This document shows, piece by piece, positions 1 through 7,191 of a DNA stretch of 15,600 nt (position 1 is the stretch's first letter; every line of letters begins with the position of its first letter). This DNA is from Chamaesiphon sp. GTDB lineage: Bacteria > Cyanobacteriota > Cyanobacteriia > Cyanobacteriales > Chamaesiphonaceae. The stretch covers positions 1-15,600 of the forward strand of contig JAJAYU010000125.1 of the NCBI GenBank assembly GCA_026786125.1. The letters are read 5' to 3'. The position numbers were made by a program, and so were the translations under genes. Below the pieces are notes generated by a model, which was not told the DNA's origin, did not search any database, and saw only the letters and a program-made list of their open reading frames with translations.

Positions 1-14
1 CACTGCGTGCTACC

Positions 15-123
15 CAAACTCCGAACTCCGAACTCTTACTCTCCCAACTCCCAACCCCAACTCCCAACTCTTACCCTCCCAACTCCAAACTCCCAACTCC
101 AAACTCCCAACCCCCAACTCCCT
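15..123. repeat. STRR-like tandem array (CCCAACT/CCAAACT units)
   Basis: About 110 bp of imperfect tandem units of 6-8 bases, mainly variants of CCCAACT, CCAAACT and CCGAACT, almost free of G on this strand. It is the type of short tandemly repeated sequence (STRR) common in cyanobacterial intergenic DNA. It runs right up to the ATG at 124, so the hybrid kinase has no visible ribosome binding site. An open frame runs through the array from position 7, but its product is only a Pro/Asn/Ser/Leu/Thr-rich string and is unlikely to be real protein. Confidence 0.8.
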
Positions 124-288
124 ATGTACATTGAAGACGAAGAACTAAGAGAACTCTACCGCACCTCTGCCCCCGAACATATCCAAGCGATCGAATCGGC
201 GTTGATGCAGTTGGAAAAGCAGCCGCAGAATCCGGTTGTGTTGAAAGATTTGTAGAGATCGGCGCATACGCTTAAGGGTGACTCGCGG
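124..288 (+). pseudogene. 5' part of hybrid kinase gene: Hpt domain interrupted by in-frame TAG
   Basis: The ATG at 124 opens a typical Hpt domain start (MYIEDEELRELYRTSAPEHI). The frame is closed after 43 codons by TAG at 253-255. In the same frame the next residues are RSAHTLKGDSRMLG, the Hpt motif with the phospho-accepting His (codon 265-267, His48 if the stop is read through). Family members have a residue such as Leu where the stop lies (L-x-R-x-A-H-S/T-L-K-G), so a single change TTG to TAG would explain it. Either the gene is a recent nonsense mutant, the stop is read through, or the base is a sequencing error. The sequence cannot decide between these. Without read-through the kinase loses its phosphotransfer His. 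Confidence 0.75.
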
Positions 289-2943
289 ATGTTGGGGGTG
301 GGGGATGTGGAAACCCTCGTCCACCAAATCGAAGAATGTCTGATGCCGATCGAAAAAGGTGGCAACATGACTACGGAATTGTGCGATCGATTGTACAGCG
401 CACTGGATACGATCAAGCTCTTGACCCATACGGCGGTCACAGGGGAACCCAATGATGTCAATATGTTTTATGTATTGACAACTTTGATGGGCGATGGTGA
501 TGCAATATCATCCCCAGCAGTTACTGCTCCCAGATTGATCGCCACGGAGATTATGTCCGGTGCATTGTTCGATCCCGATCCAGCATCACTAAATCTAGAT
601 CCAGATCCCTCTAATGGCTGGATCACGGTTTCCAATGATGAAAATGTCTTTGATACGCCTTTAGATATCTGGATTCATGAACAAAATCAGCAGAATCTGG
701 CACTGGAAAATCTACCTGAGTTTGAATCAATCGATCCAGTCGATTTGATCGCACCAGTTGGATCTCAAATCCAAGCAAGTTTCTTGGAATTAGCCGCAGA
801 GTTATTCCCTACTGATTCGACTTTACCAAAGTTGGAACCTGAAGCAGCCTTCAATGATTTTGAACTGATGCCTGGAACTACGCCGATTGAGGATGTTGAG
901 GCGGATCTAGATCTAGATCTATCGTTCTTGGACGGTGACAACTTTACGCTGATTCCTGGCAGTTTTGATGTCGGAGCGGCTGTGGCTGTGGGTACGGAAG
1001 TAACAATTAGCGATCGAGAGATCTTCGATGATTTTGACTTCGATAATTTTGATACGATTGCCGACGCAGCACCACCTGTAGATTTAAAACCAGATCCAAA
1101 ACCTGCGGTAGAAATTTCGATTGCCGCGAAACCACCCGCACCAGCCCAACCACTAGCTGTTCCGGCACCAACGGTGAGCGAGCAACAGATCGAGACAGTC
1201 CGAGTCGAAGCCAAGCAATTGGATGCTTTGATGGGACAGTCTGGTGAAATCAACGTCATCAACCAGCAAATCACTTCGAGACTGCTCGATCTCGATGTCA
1301 TGCTAGAGCTGTGGGAAAGTAGTAGTCGGGATGATCGCCAGATCCAAGTGCTGCTCCAACAAATTTCCGCTCAGTCTGCACTCCATCAACAATTGAGCCG
1401 CAGCCATCAGCAGTGGCAACAGATGGGCGCGTTGATTAGTAAGTTTAAGAAAGCGATCGATTCGGATAGTTCTAGGCTCGATTTAGTGACATCTGCCCTA
1501 GAATCTGGGGTGAAGCACCTCCGGTTGATGCCCCTCTCGACGATCTTCAATCTCTTACCTCGGATGGTGCGAGATTTGGCCAAAACCCAGTCCAAAGAAA
1601 TTAACTTGGCGATCAAAGGTGGTGACTTACTCCTAGACAAACGCTTACTCGAAGAAATCAAAGATCCCTTAATGCATCTGATCCGAAATGCGATCGATCA
1701 TGGGATCGAAACTCCTGGAGAACGCCAACAAAACGGTAAATTAGCTGCCGCAACCTTGATGATCCAAGTCCGGCAAACTGGGAGCCAAACCATAATTGAA
1801 ATCCTCGATGATGGGCGCGGCTTGGATCTCCAGCGGATCAAAGCCACAGCGATCAAGCGCGGCATGTATACCAAAGCTGAACTGGATCTGATGCCCACAG
1901 ACAAGATCCAATCCCTAATTTTTGCGTCTGGCTTCTCTACTCGTACTAGGGTGACAGAACTATCTGGACGCGGTGTGGGACTAGATATCGTCCGCACCAA
2001 CGTCGAACGGATCAAAGGCTCCGTGGATGTAGAATCAGCACCCGATAAAGGTTGTACCTTCCGGATCGTCCTCAGTCATGCGATCGGTAGTTCTCAAGTC
2101 ATGATCGTTGATGTCCGCGATCAAACCTACGCCATCCCCGTCGAATTTGTCGATCGGATGTTGCTAGTCAATAAAGCCGATATCTTCGCCCTCAGTGGTA
2201 CTCCCACCGTCCAGATCAATGGCAAAACTACCAGCGTCGCTTGGCTCGCCGATCTGCTCGCTCTCCCCGCAGTTGCTCCCCAGTCCCCTGGCGAACTAAC
2301 TCGGACTTCCAACTCAGTTGCTTGCCTCCTGCTCCAGTCAGGACGACAACAACTGGCAGTCCTAGTCGATCGGATCAACGATCGGCAATTGATCTCGATC
2401 GAAGCACCCCACCCAATCCTCAAAAATGTCCCCCACCTATCTGGATCGACAATTTTGGGCACAGGGGAAGTCTGTCTGGTGCTCAATCCCCTCGATCTAT
2501 TTGTCACGGCTGGTGGCGACAAACCCCGTGGCTCAAAAGCAGTTGATGAAATTAGTGGCGACTCGATCGTCACAGATCAAACTCCGACGATCCTACTAGT
2601 CGAAGACTCCCTAGTGATCCGCACCCAGTTGACTCGAATTCTCAAAGGAGCTGGCTACCACGTTATCGTCGCTAAAGATGGCTTAGAGGGCTGGGAAACA
2701 CTCCAAACTGGAAAATTTGATATCGTCGTCTCCGATGTAGAGATGCCGCGCTGGGGCGGACTAGAACTCACCTCCGAGATTCGCAAAAGCCCAGACTATC
2801 AGGATCTCCCCGTCGTCCTCGTCACTACCTTGTCCCAAACAGCCGATCGCAATCGTGGTCTCCAAGCAGGTGCCAATGCCTATCTGACGAAAGGAGACTT
2901 CGATCAGCAATTGTTGTTGGATACGTTGACAAGGTTGATCTAG
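289..2943 (+). CDS. CheA-type hybrid histidine kinase (main ORF, Hpt His lost)
   Basis: This 884-residue frame continues the Hpt domain and then carries the rest of a chemotaxis-type kinase that would pass phosphate to its own receiver and to partner regulators. In order: the Hpt remainder (about 1-60); a long acidic, low-complexity linker (about 70-290) rich in Asp, Pro and Ala; a helical dimerisation region from about 300; a HATPase domain with N box HLIRNAIDHGIE, G1 DDGRGLD and G2 GRGVGLDIV; a CheW-like coupling domain; and a C-terminal receiver whose phospho-accepting Asp is residue 816 (codon 2734-2736, SDVEMP). Read from ATG 124 the whole protein would be about 939 residues, the usual architecture of cyanobacterial CheA/PilL-like hybrids. 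The ATG at 289 is simply the first after the stop and lies inside the Hpt motif region, so it is probably not the native start. A receiver gene follows 138 bp downstream. Domain identity is secure; functionality is doubtful. Confidence 0.85.
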   Translation: MLGVGDVETLVHQIEECLMPIEKGGNMTTELCDRLYSALDTIKLLTHTAVTGEPNDVNMFYVLTTLMGDGDAISSPAVTAPRLIATEIMSGALFDPDPASLNLDPDPSNGWITVSNDENVFDTPLDIWIHEQNQQNLALENLPEFESIDPVDLIAPVGSQIQASFLELAAELFPTDSTLPKLEPEAAFNDFELMPGTTPIEDVEADLDLDLSFLDGDNFTLIPGSFDVGAAVAVGTEVTISDREIFDDFDFDNFDTIADAAPPVDLKPDPKPAVEISIAAKPPAPAQPLAVPAPTVSEQQIETVRVEAKQLDALMGQSGEINVINQQITSRLLDLDVMLELWESSSRDDRQIQVLLQQISAQSALHQQLSRSHQQWQQMGALISKFKKAIDSDSSRLDLVTSALESGVKHLRLMPLSTIFNLLPRMVRDLAKTQSKEINLAIKGGDLLLDKRLLEEIKDPLMHLIRNAIDHGIETPGERQQNGKLAAATLMIQVRQTGSQTIIEILDDGRGLDLQRIKATAIKRGMYTKAELDLMPTDKIQSLIFASGFSTRTRVTELSGRGVGLDIVRTNVERIKGSVDVESAPDKGCTFRIVLSHAIGSSQVMIVDVRDQTYAIPVEFVDRMLLVNKADIFALSGTPTVQINGKTTSVAWLADLLALPAVAPQSPGELTRTSNSVACLLLQSGRQQLAVLVDRINDRQLISIEAPHPILKNVPHLSGSTILGTGEVCLVLNPLDLFVTAGGDKPRGSKAVDEISGDSIVTDQTPTILLVEDSLVIRTQLTRILKGAGYHVIVAKDGLEGWETLQTGKFDIVVSDVEMPRWGGLELTSEIRKSPDYQDLPVVLVTTLSQTADRNRGLQAGANAYLTKGDFDQQLLLDTLTRLI

Positions 2944-2975
2944 GGAATAGGGAATAGGGGTTAGGGGATAGGGAA
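2942..2975. repeat. STRR-like array (GGGAATA / GGGGTTA / GGGGATA)
   Basis: Directly after the kinase stop codon there are five tandem heptamer-like units of the form AGGGAAT, AGGGGTT and AGGGGAT. Their reverse complement reappears at 3052-3075, so the two arrays can pair as an imperfect inverted repeat of about 12-14 bp around a spacer of some 75 bp. Confidence 0.7.
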
Positions 2976-3051
2976 TGTTAATAACAAATGGTAAACGGGG
3001 AATACTGAATTAGGATACAAGCATCCTTTCTTCTAGACCTTAGCTCCTAAA

Positions 3052-3075
3052 CCTAACCCCTATCCCCTATCCCCT
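3052..3075. repeat. STRR-like array (CCTAACC / CCTATCC), inverted to 2942-2975
   Basis: C-rich tandem heptamers (CCTAACC, CCTATCC, CCTATCC) sit just before the receiver gene. They are the inverse complement of the G-rich array after the kinase stop. The array takes up the place where a Shine-Dalgarno sequence would be, and none is visible for the gene at 3082. Confidence 0.7.
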
Positions 3076-3081
3076 AAAAAA

Positions 3082-3510
3082 ATGGCTCCTACAAAAGTTC
3101 TGATCGTTGAAGACTCTCCCGTAGCAATGGAAATATTGCAGCGTCTATTCAAGAGTGCGCCCGAAATCGAAATCGTCGGTGTCGCGCGGAATGGACAAGA
3201 AGCCCTCGCGATGATTCCGCGCACCAATCCGACTGTGATCTGTACTGATTTCCACATGGATGTAATGGATGGCTTGGAACTTACCAAGCAAGTTATGGCA
3301 AACTATCCTCGTCCAGTACTAGTTCTCAGCAATTCTGTCAAATCAGATGACACAAAAAATGTCTTCGCACTCCTCCAAGCTGGAGCCTCGGACATCTATC
3401 CCAAGCCAGTTAGTGGTGACTATGCTGAGTATGAAGCCGTCAAAGCAAAAATTCTCTCTAAAATCAAACTACTTTCCGGCATGAAAGTTAATGCTAAACC
3501 GATGAAATAG
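3082..3510 (+). CDS. CheB-type stand-alone response regulator receiver
   Basis: A 142-residue protein consisting of one receiver domain. It shows the acidic pair Glu10-Asp11 (VLIVEDS), phospho-accepting Asp56 (CTDFHMDVMDGLEL), the conserved Ser83 (LVLSNS) and Lys108 (IYPKP). The sequence around Ser83 and the LLQAGASDIYPKP segment resemble the receiver half of the chemotaxis methylesterase CheB more than CheY, but there is no methylesterase domain: the protein ends about 30 residues after the receiver. It lies 138 bp behind the hybrid kinase on the same strand, so it is a likely phosphorylation partner of that kinase in a Che/Pil-like signalling cluster. The start ATG follows an STRR array and an A-run, without a ribosome binding site. 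Receiver assignment is secure; the partner is inferred from position. Confidence 0.9.
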   Translation: MAPTKVLIVEDSPVAMEILQRLFKSAPEIEIVGVARNGQEALAMIPRTNPTVICTDFHMDVMDGLELTKQVMANYPRPVLVLSNSVKSDDTKNVFALLQAGASDIYPKPVSGDYAEYEAVKAKILSKIKLLSGMKVNAKPMK

Positions 3511-3533
3511 ACTCTGTTGCTTAGTAAAGATCT

Positions 3534-3683
3534 AGGGTACCCATGAAGGGCACCCCTACAGGTTAATTGTGTAGGGGTGCCCTGTCTTGTTGCGCTATCT
3601 TTTCGTTTTTTTATGAGGGGATTTCCCCCGTTGGCGGAGCCTCTCCCCCAGGAGATATAAAAACGCCGCTTCATAGGTACCCT
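3534..3683. mobile_element. MITE-like palindromic element with 15-bp terminal inverted repeats
   Basis: The left end AGGGTACCCATGAAG (3534-3548) is the reverse complement of the right end (3669-3683) with one mismatch in 15. Inside are a perfect 14-bp stem (3547-3560 with 3570-3583, 9-base loop) and a G/C-rich segment at 3615-3655 of a kind seen as dispersed repeats in cyanobacteria (TTGGCGGAGCCTCTC core). There is no coding capacity, and the element lies between convergent genes. This fits a non-autonomous transposable element (MITE) of 150 bp. I see no clear target duplication and no transposase, so mobility is inferred. Confidence 0.6.
3547..3583. terminator. Strong hairpin, likely bidirectional terminator-like structure
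   Basis: A perfect 14-bp inverted repeat (AGGGCACCCCTACA and its complement) with a 9-base loop, 37 bp after the receiver gene stop. A T-rich stretch (3597-3612) follows after some 15 bases rather than immediately, so this is not a classic intrinsic terminator, but it could end transcription of the upstream gene. It lies inside the MITE-like element. Confidence 0.5.
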
Positions 3684-3795
3684 CAGATTTTCAGCTTATT
3701 TCCAGCCAATCAACTATATTCAATATCACCAAATTAAATCGAAAATGGCAACAATGCTGGACAGATTGATCGCCACAGTTATCAATTATCAACTC

Positions 3796-3827
3796 AACCA
3801 TCGGTGGTTGAGCGGAGCCGAAACCAC
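3796..3827. repeat. Small imperfect palindrome at the bestrophin gene 3' end
   Basis: GTGGTT (3804-3809) pairs with AACCAC (3822-3827) around a GAGCGGAGCCGA core, and AACCA (3796-3800) with TGGTT (3805-3809) gives an alternative hairpin. Palindromes with a GGTTTCGGCTCCGCTCAACC-like core are common dispersed repeats in cyanobacterial genomes. It touches the stop codon of the bestrophin gene and may serve as its terminator. Confidence 0.45.
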
Positions 3828-4756
3828 TAATTAAGCTGTTCTCCCAAACCACCTCCATACATGCCTGCTCTGCGATAATGTGACTCAATACTAATTAGAT
3901 CTTCAATGTTTCGCTCGATCATATTGCAAATCATGTCGAGTGGTAAATCATTGGCATCTGTACCAAATGGATTTTCGATTTCGACCCCGATCGCTTCAAT
4001 TCCAAATAGAGTAAAACTCACTAAAGCTACTACCGGAGCCGTCCACCATTTGAGTTCATCCACAACTTGAAAGGGTAGTAACAAACAATAAATCAGTAAC
4101 AATTGTTTGAGATGAATCACATAAGCCAATGGAATTGGTGTTCTGAGGATTCGTTCACAAGCTCCGAGCATATCCACTAGCCCATTCAAGATACTTTGTA
4201 ATTCATTCATTTGGTATAAACTGATTTGGCTTTGCTCATGTTTTGCCTGAAGATAGTCACTAATCCAGAATGCTATTTCTAGGGGTGGATTATTCATTAC
4301 TTGCAGCTTAGTGAATTGCACTGGTGAGACCAATTCTGCTAATCTGTCATTCACTGGCTGCGATCGCAAATGTAATTTAGTCGCTATAGCAAATGCTACT
4401 AATAGCTTTAATATTTCCTCTTTTTCATATCGATGAATCGGATCTACTTCGGCAATAGCTACCCAGATTAGTCTAGCTAAGTTGCGAATATTATTAATGA
4501 TCGATCCCCAAGCTTTGCGCCCTTCCCAAAATCGCTCGTAAGCAGTATTTGTCCGAAAGACTAATAACAAACCCAGGACAATACTCGGGACTACGCCTAC
4601 CAATGCTTTGGCACCAACAGGTATTTGATAAAAAGCTAAAACTGAGATAAATAACCCAAAAGCTCCGCACACCAAAACTCGACTAGCGATCGTTGGGATT
4701 ACGGAACCTTGAACTTGGAAGGCGGTTTTAAACCAGGTTACTTGCTCTAAACTCAT
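3827..4756 (-). CDS. Bestrophin-family (UPF0187) membrane channel
   Basis: A 309-residue membrane protein of the bestrophin family, which forms pentameric anion channels (chloride or bicarbonate in characterised members; bacterial homologues can differ in ion choice). Family marks are FRTNTAYERFWEGRKAWG (about 67-84), the RTPIPLAYVIHLKQLL segment (about 205-220) and ENPFGTDANDLPLD (about 261-274). Hydrophobic segments lie at about 24-43, 51-68, 214-232 and 238-256, as expected of four membrane helices. The length is normal. The ATG at 4756 is only 3 bp after the stop of the broken symporter gene, so the two were one transcription unit. No ribosome binding site is seen upstream, which may matter because translation of the gene before it is disrupted. 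The substrate cannot be read from the sequence. Confidence 0.9.
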   Translation of the reverse strand: MSLEQVTWFKTAFQVQGSVIPTIASRVLVCGAFGLFISVLAFYQIPVGAKALVGVVPSIVLGLLLVFRTNTAYERFWEGRKAWGSIINNIRNLARLIWVAIAEVDPIHRYEKEEILKLLVAFAIATKLHLRSQPVNDRLAELVSPVQFTKLQVMNNPPLEIAFWISDYLQAKHEQSQISLYQMNELQSILNGLVDMLGACERILRTPIPLAYVIHLKQLLLIYCLLLPFQVVDELKWWTAPVVALVSFTLFGIEAIGVEIENPFGTDANDLPLDMICNMIERNIEDLISIESHYRRAGMYGGGLGEQLN

Positions 4757-4759
4757 AAA

Positions 4760-5350
4760 TTAAAATTGTTTATTTTCGGCGGCGATGACATCTTGGGCTT
4801 GACGATGTTTTCCGTCAATTACCGCACTGACTGTCATATCACCCATGACATTGATCGCGGTGCGACATCGATCGAGAAACCAGTCTACCGTAATTAGGAT
4901 CGCAATATACTCAGTCGGTAGCCCCACGGAGCTAAATACTAGTGTCATCGTCACCAACCCCGCTTCGGGGATGCCCGCAGCTCCCACAGATGCCACAATC
5001 GAAGTCAACATGACGATGAATTGCTGTGGGAGTGTCAAATTTTGTCCAAGTACCTGGGAGATAAATAGGGCTGACATCGCCTCATATAGCGCGGTACCAT
5101 CATTATTGAAATTACTCCCCACCAAGGCACCGAGGGATGCTGACGACTCACGCAAACCCATTTTCTGCAATGATTCAAAGGTAATCGGCATCGTCACTGT
5201 CGAAGAAGCGGTTGAAAAAGCGGTAATCAACGCATCTGAGCCACCTTGAATAAATTGCTGTGGCGACAACCACGAACCAATTTTAACCATAGTTAGATAG
5301 TAAGCAGCTTGCAACAACAGTGCTAGGAGCACTGCTAATACAATTGGCAA
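4760..5350 (-). pseudogene. Dicarboxylate/amino acid:cation symporter, C-terminal half (broken gene)
   Basis: This 196-residue frame has the transport core of the DAACS (GltP/DctA) family: the HP1 serine-rich region AFSTASSTVTMPIT, a TM7 NNDGTALYEA motif (the equivalent of NMDGT), HP2 ASVGAAGIPEAGLV and TM8 DWFLDRCRTAINVMGD. The first possible start is a TTG at 5350 inside the junction, so it probably has no start of its own. Compared with the usual 400-430 residues, about 100 or more residues of the middle (roughly TM3 to TM6) are missing between this piece and the N-terminal piece, and the two are in different frames. It is therefore the remnant of a transporter with an internal deletion. 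It is followed after 3 bp by the bestrophin gene. Confidence 0.85.
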
Positions 5351-5351
5351 C

Positions 5352-5639
5352 TCATAAACCGATCACGATCGCAACTAATGTATTCGTAATTAGTAAAATC
5401 GATAACTTCCGTCCCGATCTACTCGGAATATCTGCGGTGAGAAATGTATGTAAAATTGCTAGGAAAATTAGCGGTGTCGCCAGCGTTCGCAGTGCTTTGA
5501 GGATCAATGTACAGGGCAATGCTAAATGCTTGATCGTTTCTTTATCCCAGATCGGATTACCTGCACCCAAAAGTATCCCAACTATTATCGTAATAATTAA
5601 CGCAATAATAATCTGTCCATATAACGGAATTTTTTTCAT
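5352..5639 (-). pseudogene. Dicarboxylate/amino acid:cation symporter, N-terminal part (broken gene)
   Basis: A 95-residue frame matching the N-terminus of DAACS transporters: a first helix at about 7-26, then LPCTLILKALRTLATPLIFL (family pattern with a conserved P-L near the end of TM2) and a third hydrophobic segment ending IVIGL. It stops at TGA (5352-5354). Read past the stop, the same frame gives VAN, so the conserved GLxVAN motif survives as GL-stop-VAN, and homology ends right after it at the deletion junction (about 5340-5348). There are thus two lesions: a nonsense codon and a frame-changing deletion. The ATG at 5639 has a good GAGG ribosome binding site that overlaps the stop of the photolyase gene (9 bp gap), so translation of the fragment may still start. 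Confidence 0.85.
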
Positions 5640-5648
5640 TACTTGCCT

Positions 5649-7130
5649 CTAAATTGAATTCAAGAATCGATCCGCCGCCAATAGATGTTGCTGTTGTTTC
5701 TCTGGAGTCATCTTATCAAAAGTTCTGACCAACATCCCCAATCGAGGATTGCTCAAAAAGAACTCTCGATGGACGTGCATAAACCGCCAAAACAATCCAT
5801 CCCAAATCGGTTGCCAATCACCTTTTTTGAAGTTGCTCATCTTGATCAGATAATTGCTCCCGCTAATATAAGGCTTGGTACACATCCCACCCCCATCGGC
5901 AAATTGACTCATTGCATATACATTGGGCACCATTACCCAATCGTATGCATCCACAAACATTTCCATGAACCAGCGATACACCTCGTCGGGATCGAATTCG
6001 CATAGCAGCATAAAATTCCCCGCCACCATTAGTCGCTCGATGTGATGGCAATAACCACTCTCGATCGTCTTTTTAATCGTCCCATCCAATGGCAAAATTC
6101 CAGTAGTGCCATTCCAGAAGCTCTCAGGTATCTGCTTGGTAAAGCCCCAATAGTTCTGTGTGCGCTGGCTTCTGCCGCGCCGTGCATAGGTAATGCGGAT
6201 AAACTCCCGCCAGCCCATAATCTGCCGAATGAAGCCTTCGAGACTATTTAAGGGCACTTCGTCGATTCGTGCCAACGCTGCATCGATAATCTGCCTAGGC
6301 GATAACAATCCAATATTTAATAACGGCGATAGTACCGAGTGATGCAAAATCGTTTCTTCCAGCACTAGCGCATCTTCATAAGCCCCAAAATCAGCAAACC
6401 GCGCTGTTAGAAAATCCTCTAGCCAAGCATCTGCTTCTATATATGTAGTCGGATAAAACCCTGCGGCAAATGGCTGGTTTACCGAGCCATAATTCTCCCC
6501 AAAGTGCTGAAGAATATAAGTCTGAGCTTCCCGTATATAGTCATTTAATCCAGGTAAATTGACCACTGGAGCCGATCGATCTTTGGGGAATTTGAGCCGA
6601 TTGTCCACATCAAAAGTCCACTGTCCGCCCACAGGTTTGCCCGTAGGATCGAGTAAGATCTGGTGATGCTTGCGTCGATCGATATAGAAATCAGTCTGCT
6701 TATAGCTCTTGCGTTGATCGAAAAAATCCGCGACATCAGTGGGATTTTCGAGAAAGTTGGGCGAGGGATATTCCTTGAGATTAATCCCCTGGGCTACCGC
6801 TCCCGCCACTAGTCTTTGCTGGAGCCAATCATCCACCACCTCGGCATAGTGTAGCTCACCGATCCCCTCACTGGCGATCGTTACCAATAGTTTCCGCACA
6901 TCGCAATCTGCGCTCGTTGCTGGAATATAGCGCAGCTCATAGCCTTGCTGGATTAGATAATCAGCATACATTCGCATCGTCGATCGATGCAACAACAATT
7001 TCTGCTGGTGAAACCGATATTGATGAAAAAATAACCACTCTTCTACCAGATAAACTATTCTTCCAGGCATCAAAGCTGGATGTTCACGAAAAAGTTGATG
7101 GGGGAAAACAATACTCGCTATGCTGGACAT
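5649..7130 (-). CDS. Cryptochrome/photolyase-related protein (FeS-BCP / PhrB-like), lacking FeS cysteines
   Basis: A 493-residue protein of the deoxyribodipyrimidine photolyase-related family (PhrB/CryB, prokaryotic (6-4) photolyases), flavoproteins that repair UV lesions in DNA or sense light. Recognisable parts are an N-terminal antenna-type domain (IVFPHQLF, about 7-14), and a C-terminal FAD domain with RQIMGWREFIR (302-312), CHHIERLMVAGNF (361-373), DAYDWVMVPNVYAMSQFADG (394-413) and GLFWRFMHVHREFF (445-458). Characterised PhrB-type enzymes hold a 4Fe-4S cluster with four Cys, including a C-x-x-C just after the MS motif. Here that stretch reads MSNFKKGDWQPIWDG (431-445) with no Cys, and only Cys361 is in a ligand-like place (others are 76, 377 and 417). 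It is probably a cluster-free subgroup. The length is normal. The ATG at 7130 has no clear ribosome binding site. The symporter remnant follows after 9 bp. Confidence 0.9.
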   Translation of the reverse strand: MSSIASIVFPHQLFREHPALMPGRIVYLVEEWLFFHQYRFHQQKLLLHRSTMRMYADYLIQQGYELRYIPATSADCDVRKLLVTIASEGIGELHYAEVVDDWLQQRLVAGAVAQGINLKEYPSPNFLENPTDVADFFDQRKSYKQTDFYIDRRKHHQILLDPTGKPVGGQWTFDVDNRLKFPKDRSAPVVNLPGLNDYIREAQTYILQHFGENYGSVNQPFAAGFYPTTYIEADAWLEDFLTARFADFGAYEDALVLEETILHHSVLSPLLNIGLLSPRQIIDAALARIDEVPLNSLEGFIRQIMGWREFIRITYARRGRSQRTQNYWGFTKQIPESFWNGTTGILPLDGTIKKTIESGYCHHIERLMVAGNFMLLCEFDPDEVYRWFMEMFVDAYDWVMVPNVYAMSQFADGGGMCTKPYISGSNYLIKMSNFKKGDWQPIWDGLFWRFMHVHREFFLSNPRLGMLVRTFDKMTPEKQQQHLLAADRFLNSI

Positions 7131-7191
7131 GGTGATTGCACTTTACCTTAGTGTATCTAATCCGGTTGTGGCGATCGATCGATCCAGTAAC

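Noticed and set aside
7..123. Open frame through the STRR array fused to the kinase start
   Set aside because: The translation is low-complexity Pro/Asn/Ser/Leu/Thr only and the family starts at the residues encoded from 124.
253..255. Stop-codon recoding (for example pyrrolysine at TAG)
   Set aside because: Genes here also use TAG as a normal terminator (kinase end 2941-2943, receiver 3508-3510), and the two other premature stops are TGA and TAA.
765..1301. 178-codon minus-strand frame over the kinase linker
   Set aside because: Ser/Ala-rich antisense shadow of the Asp/Pro-rich linker, without start signals or recognisable features.
3420..3674. 84-codon minus-strand frame across the MITE-like element
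   Set aside because: It is a translation of palindromic repeat sequence and overlaps the receiver gene end.
4845..5249. 134-codon plus-strand frame over the symporter remnant
   Set aside because: Shadow of the DAACS gene; the minus strand has clear family motifs and the plus-strand product has none.
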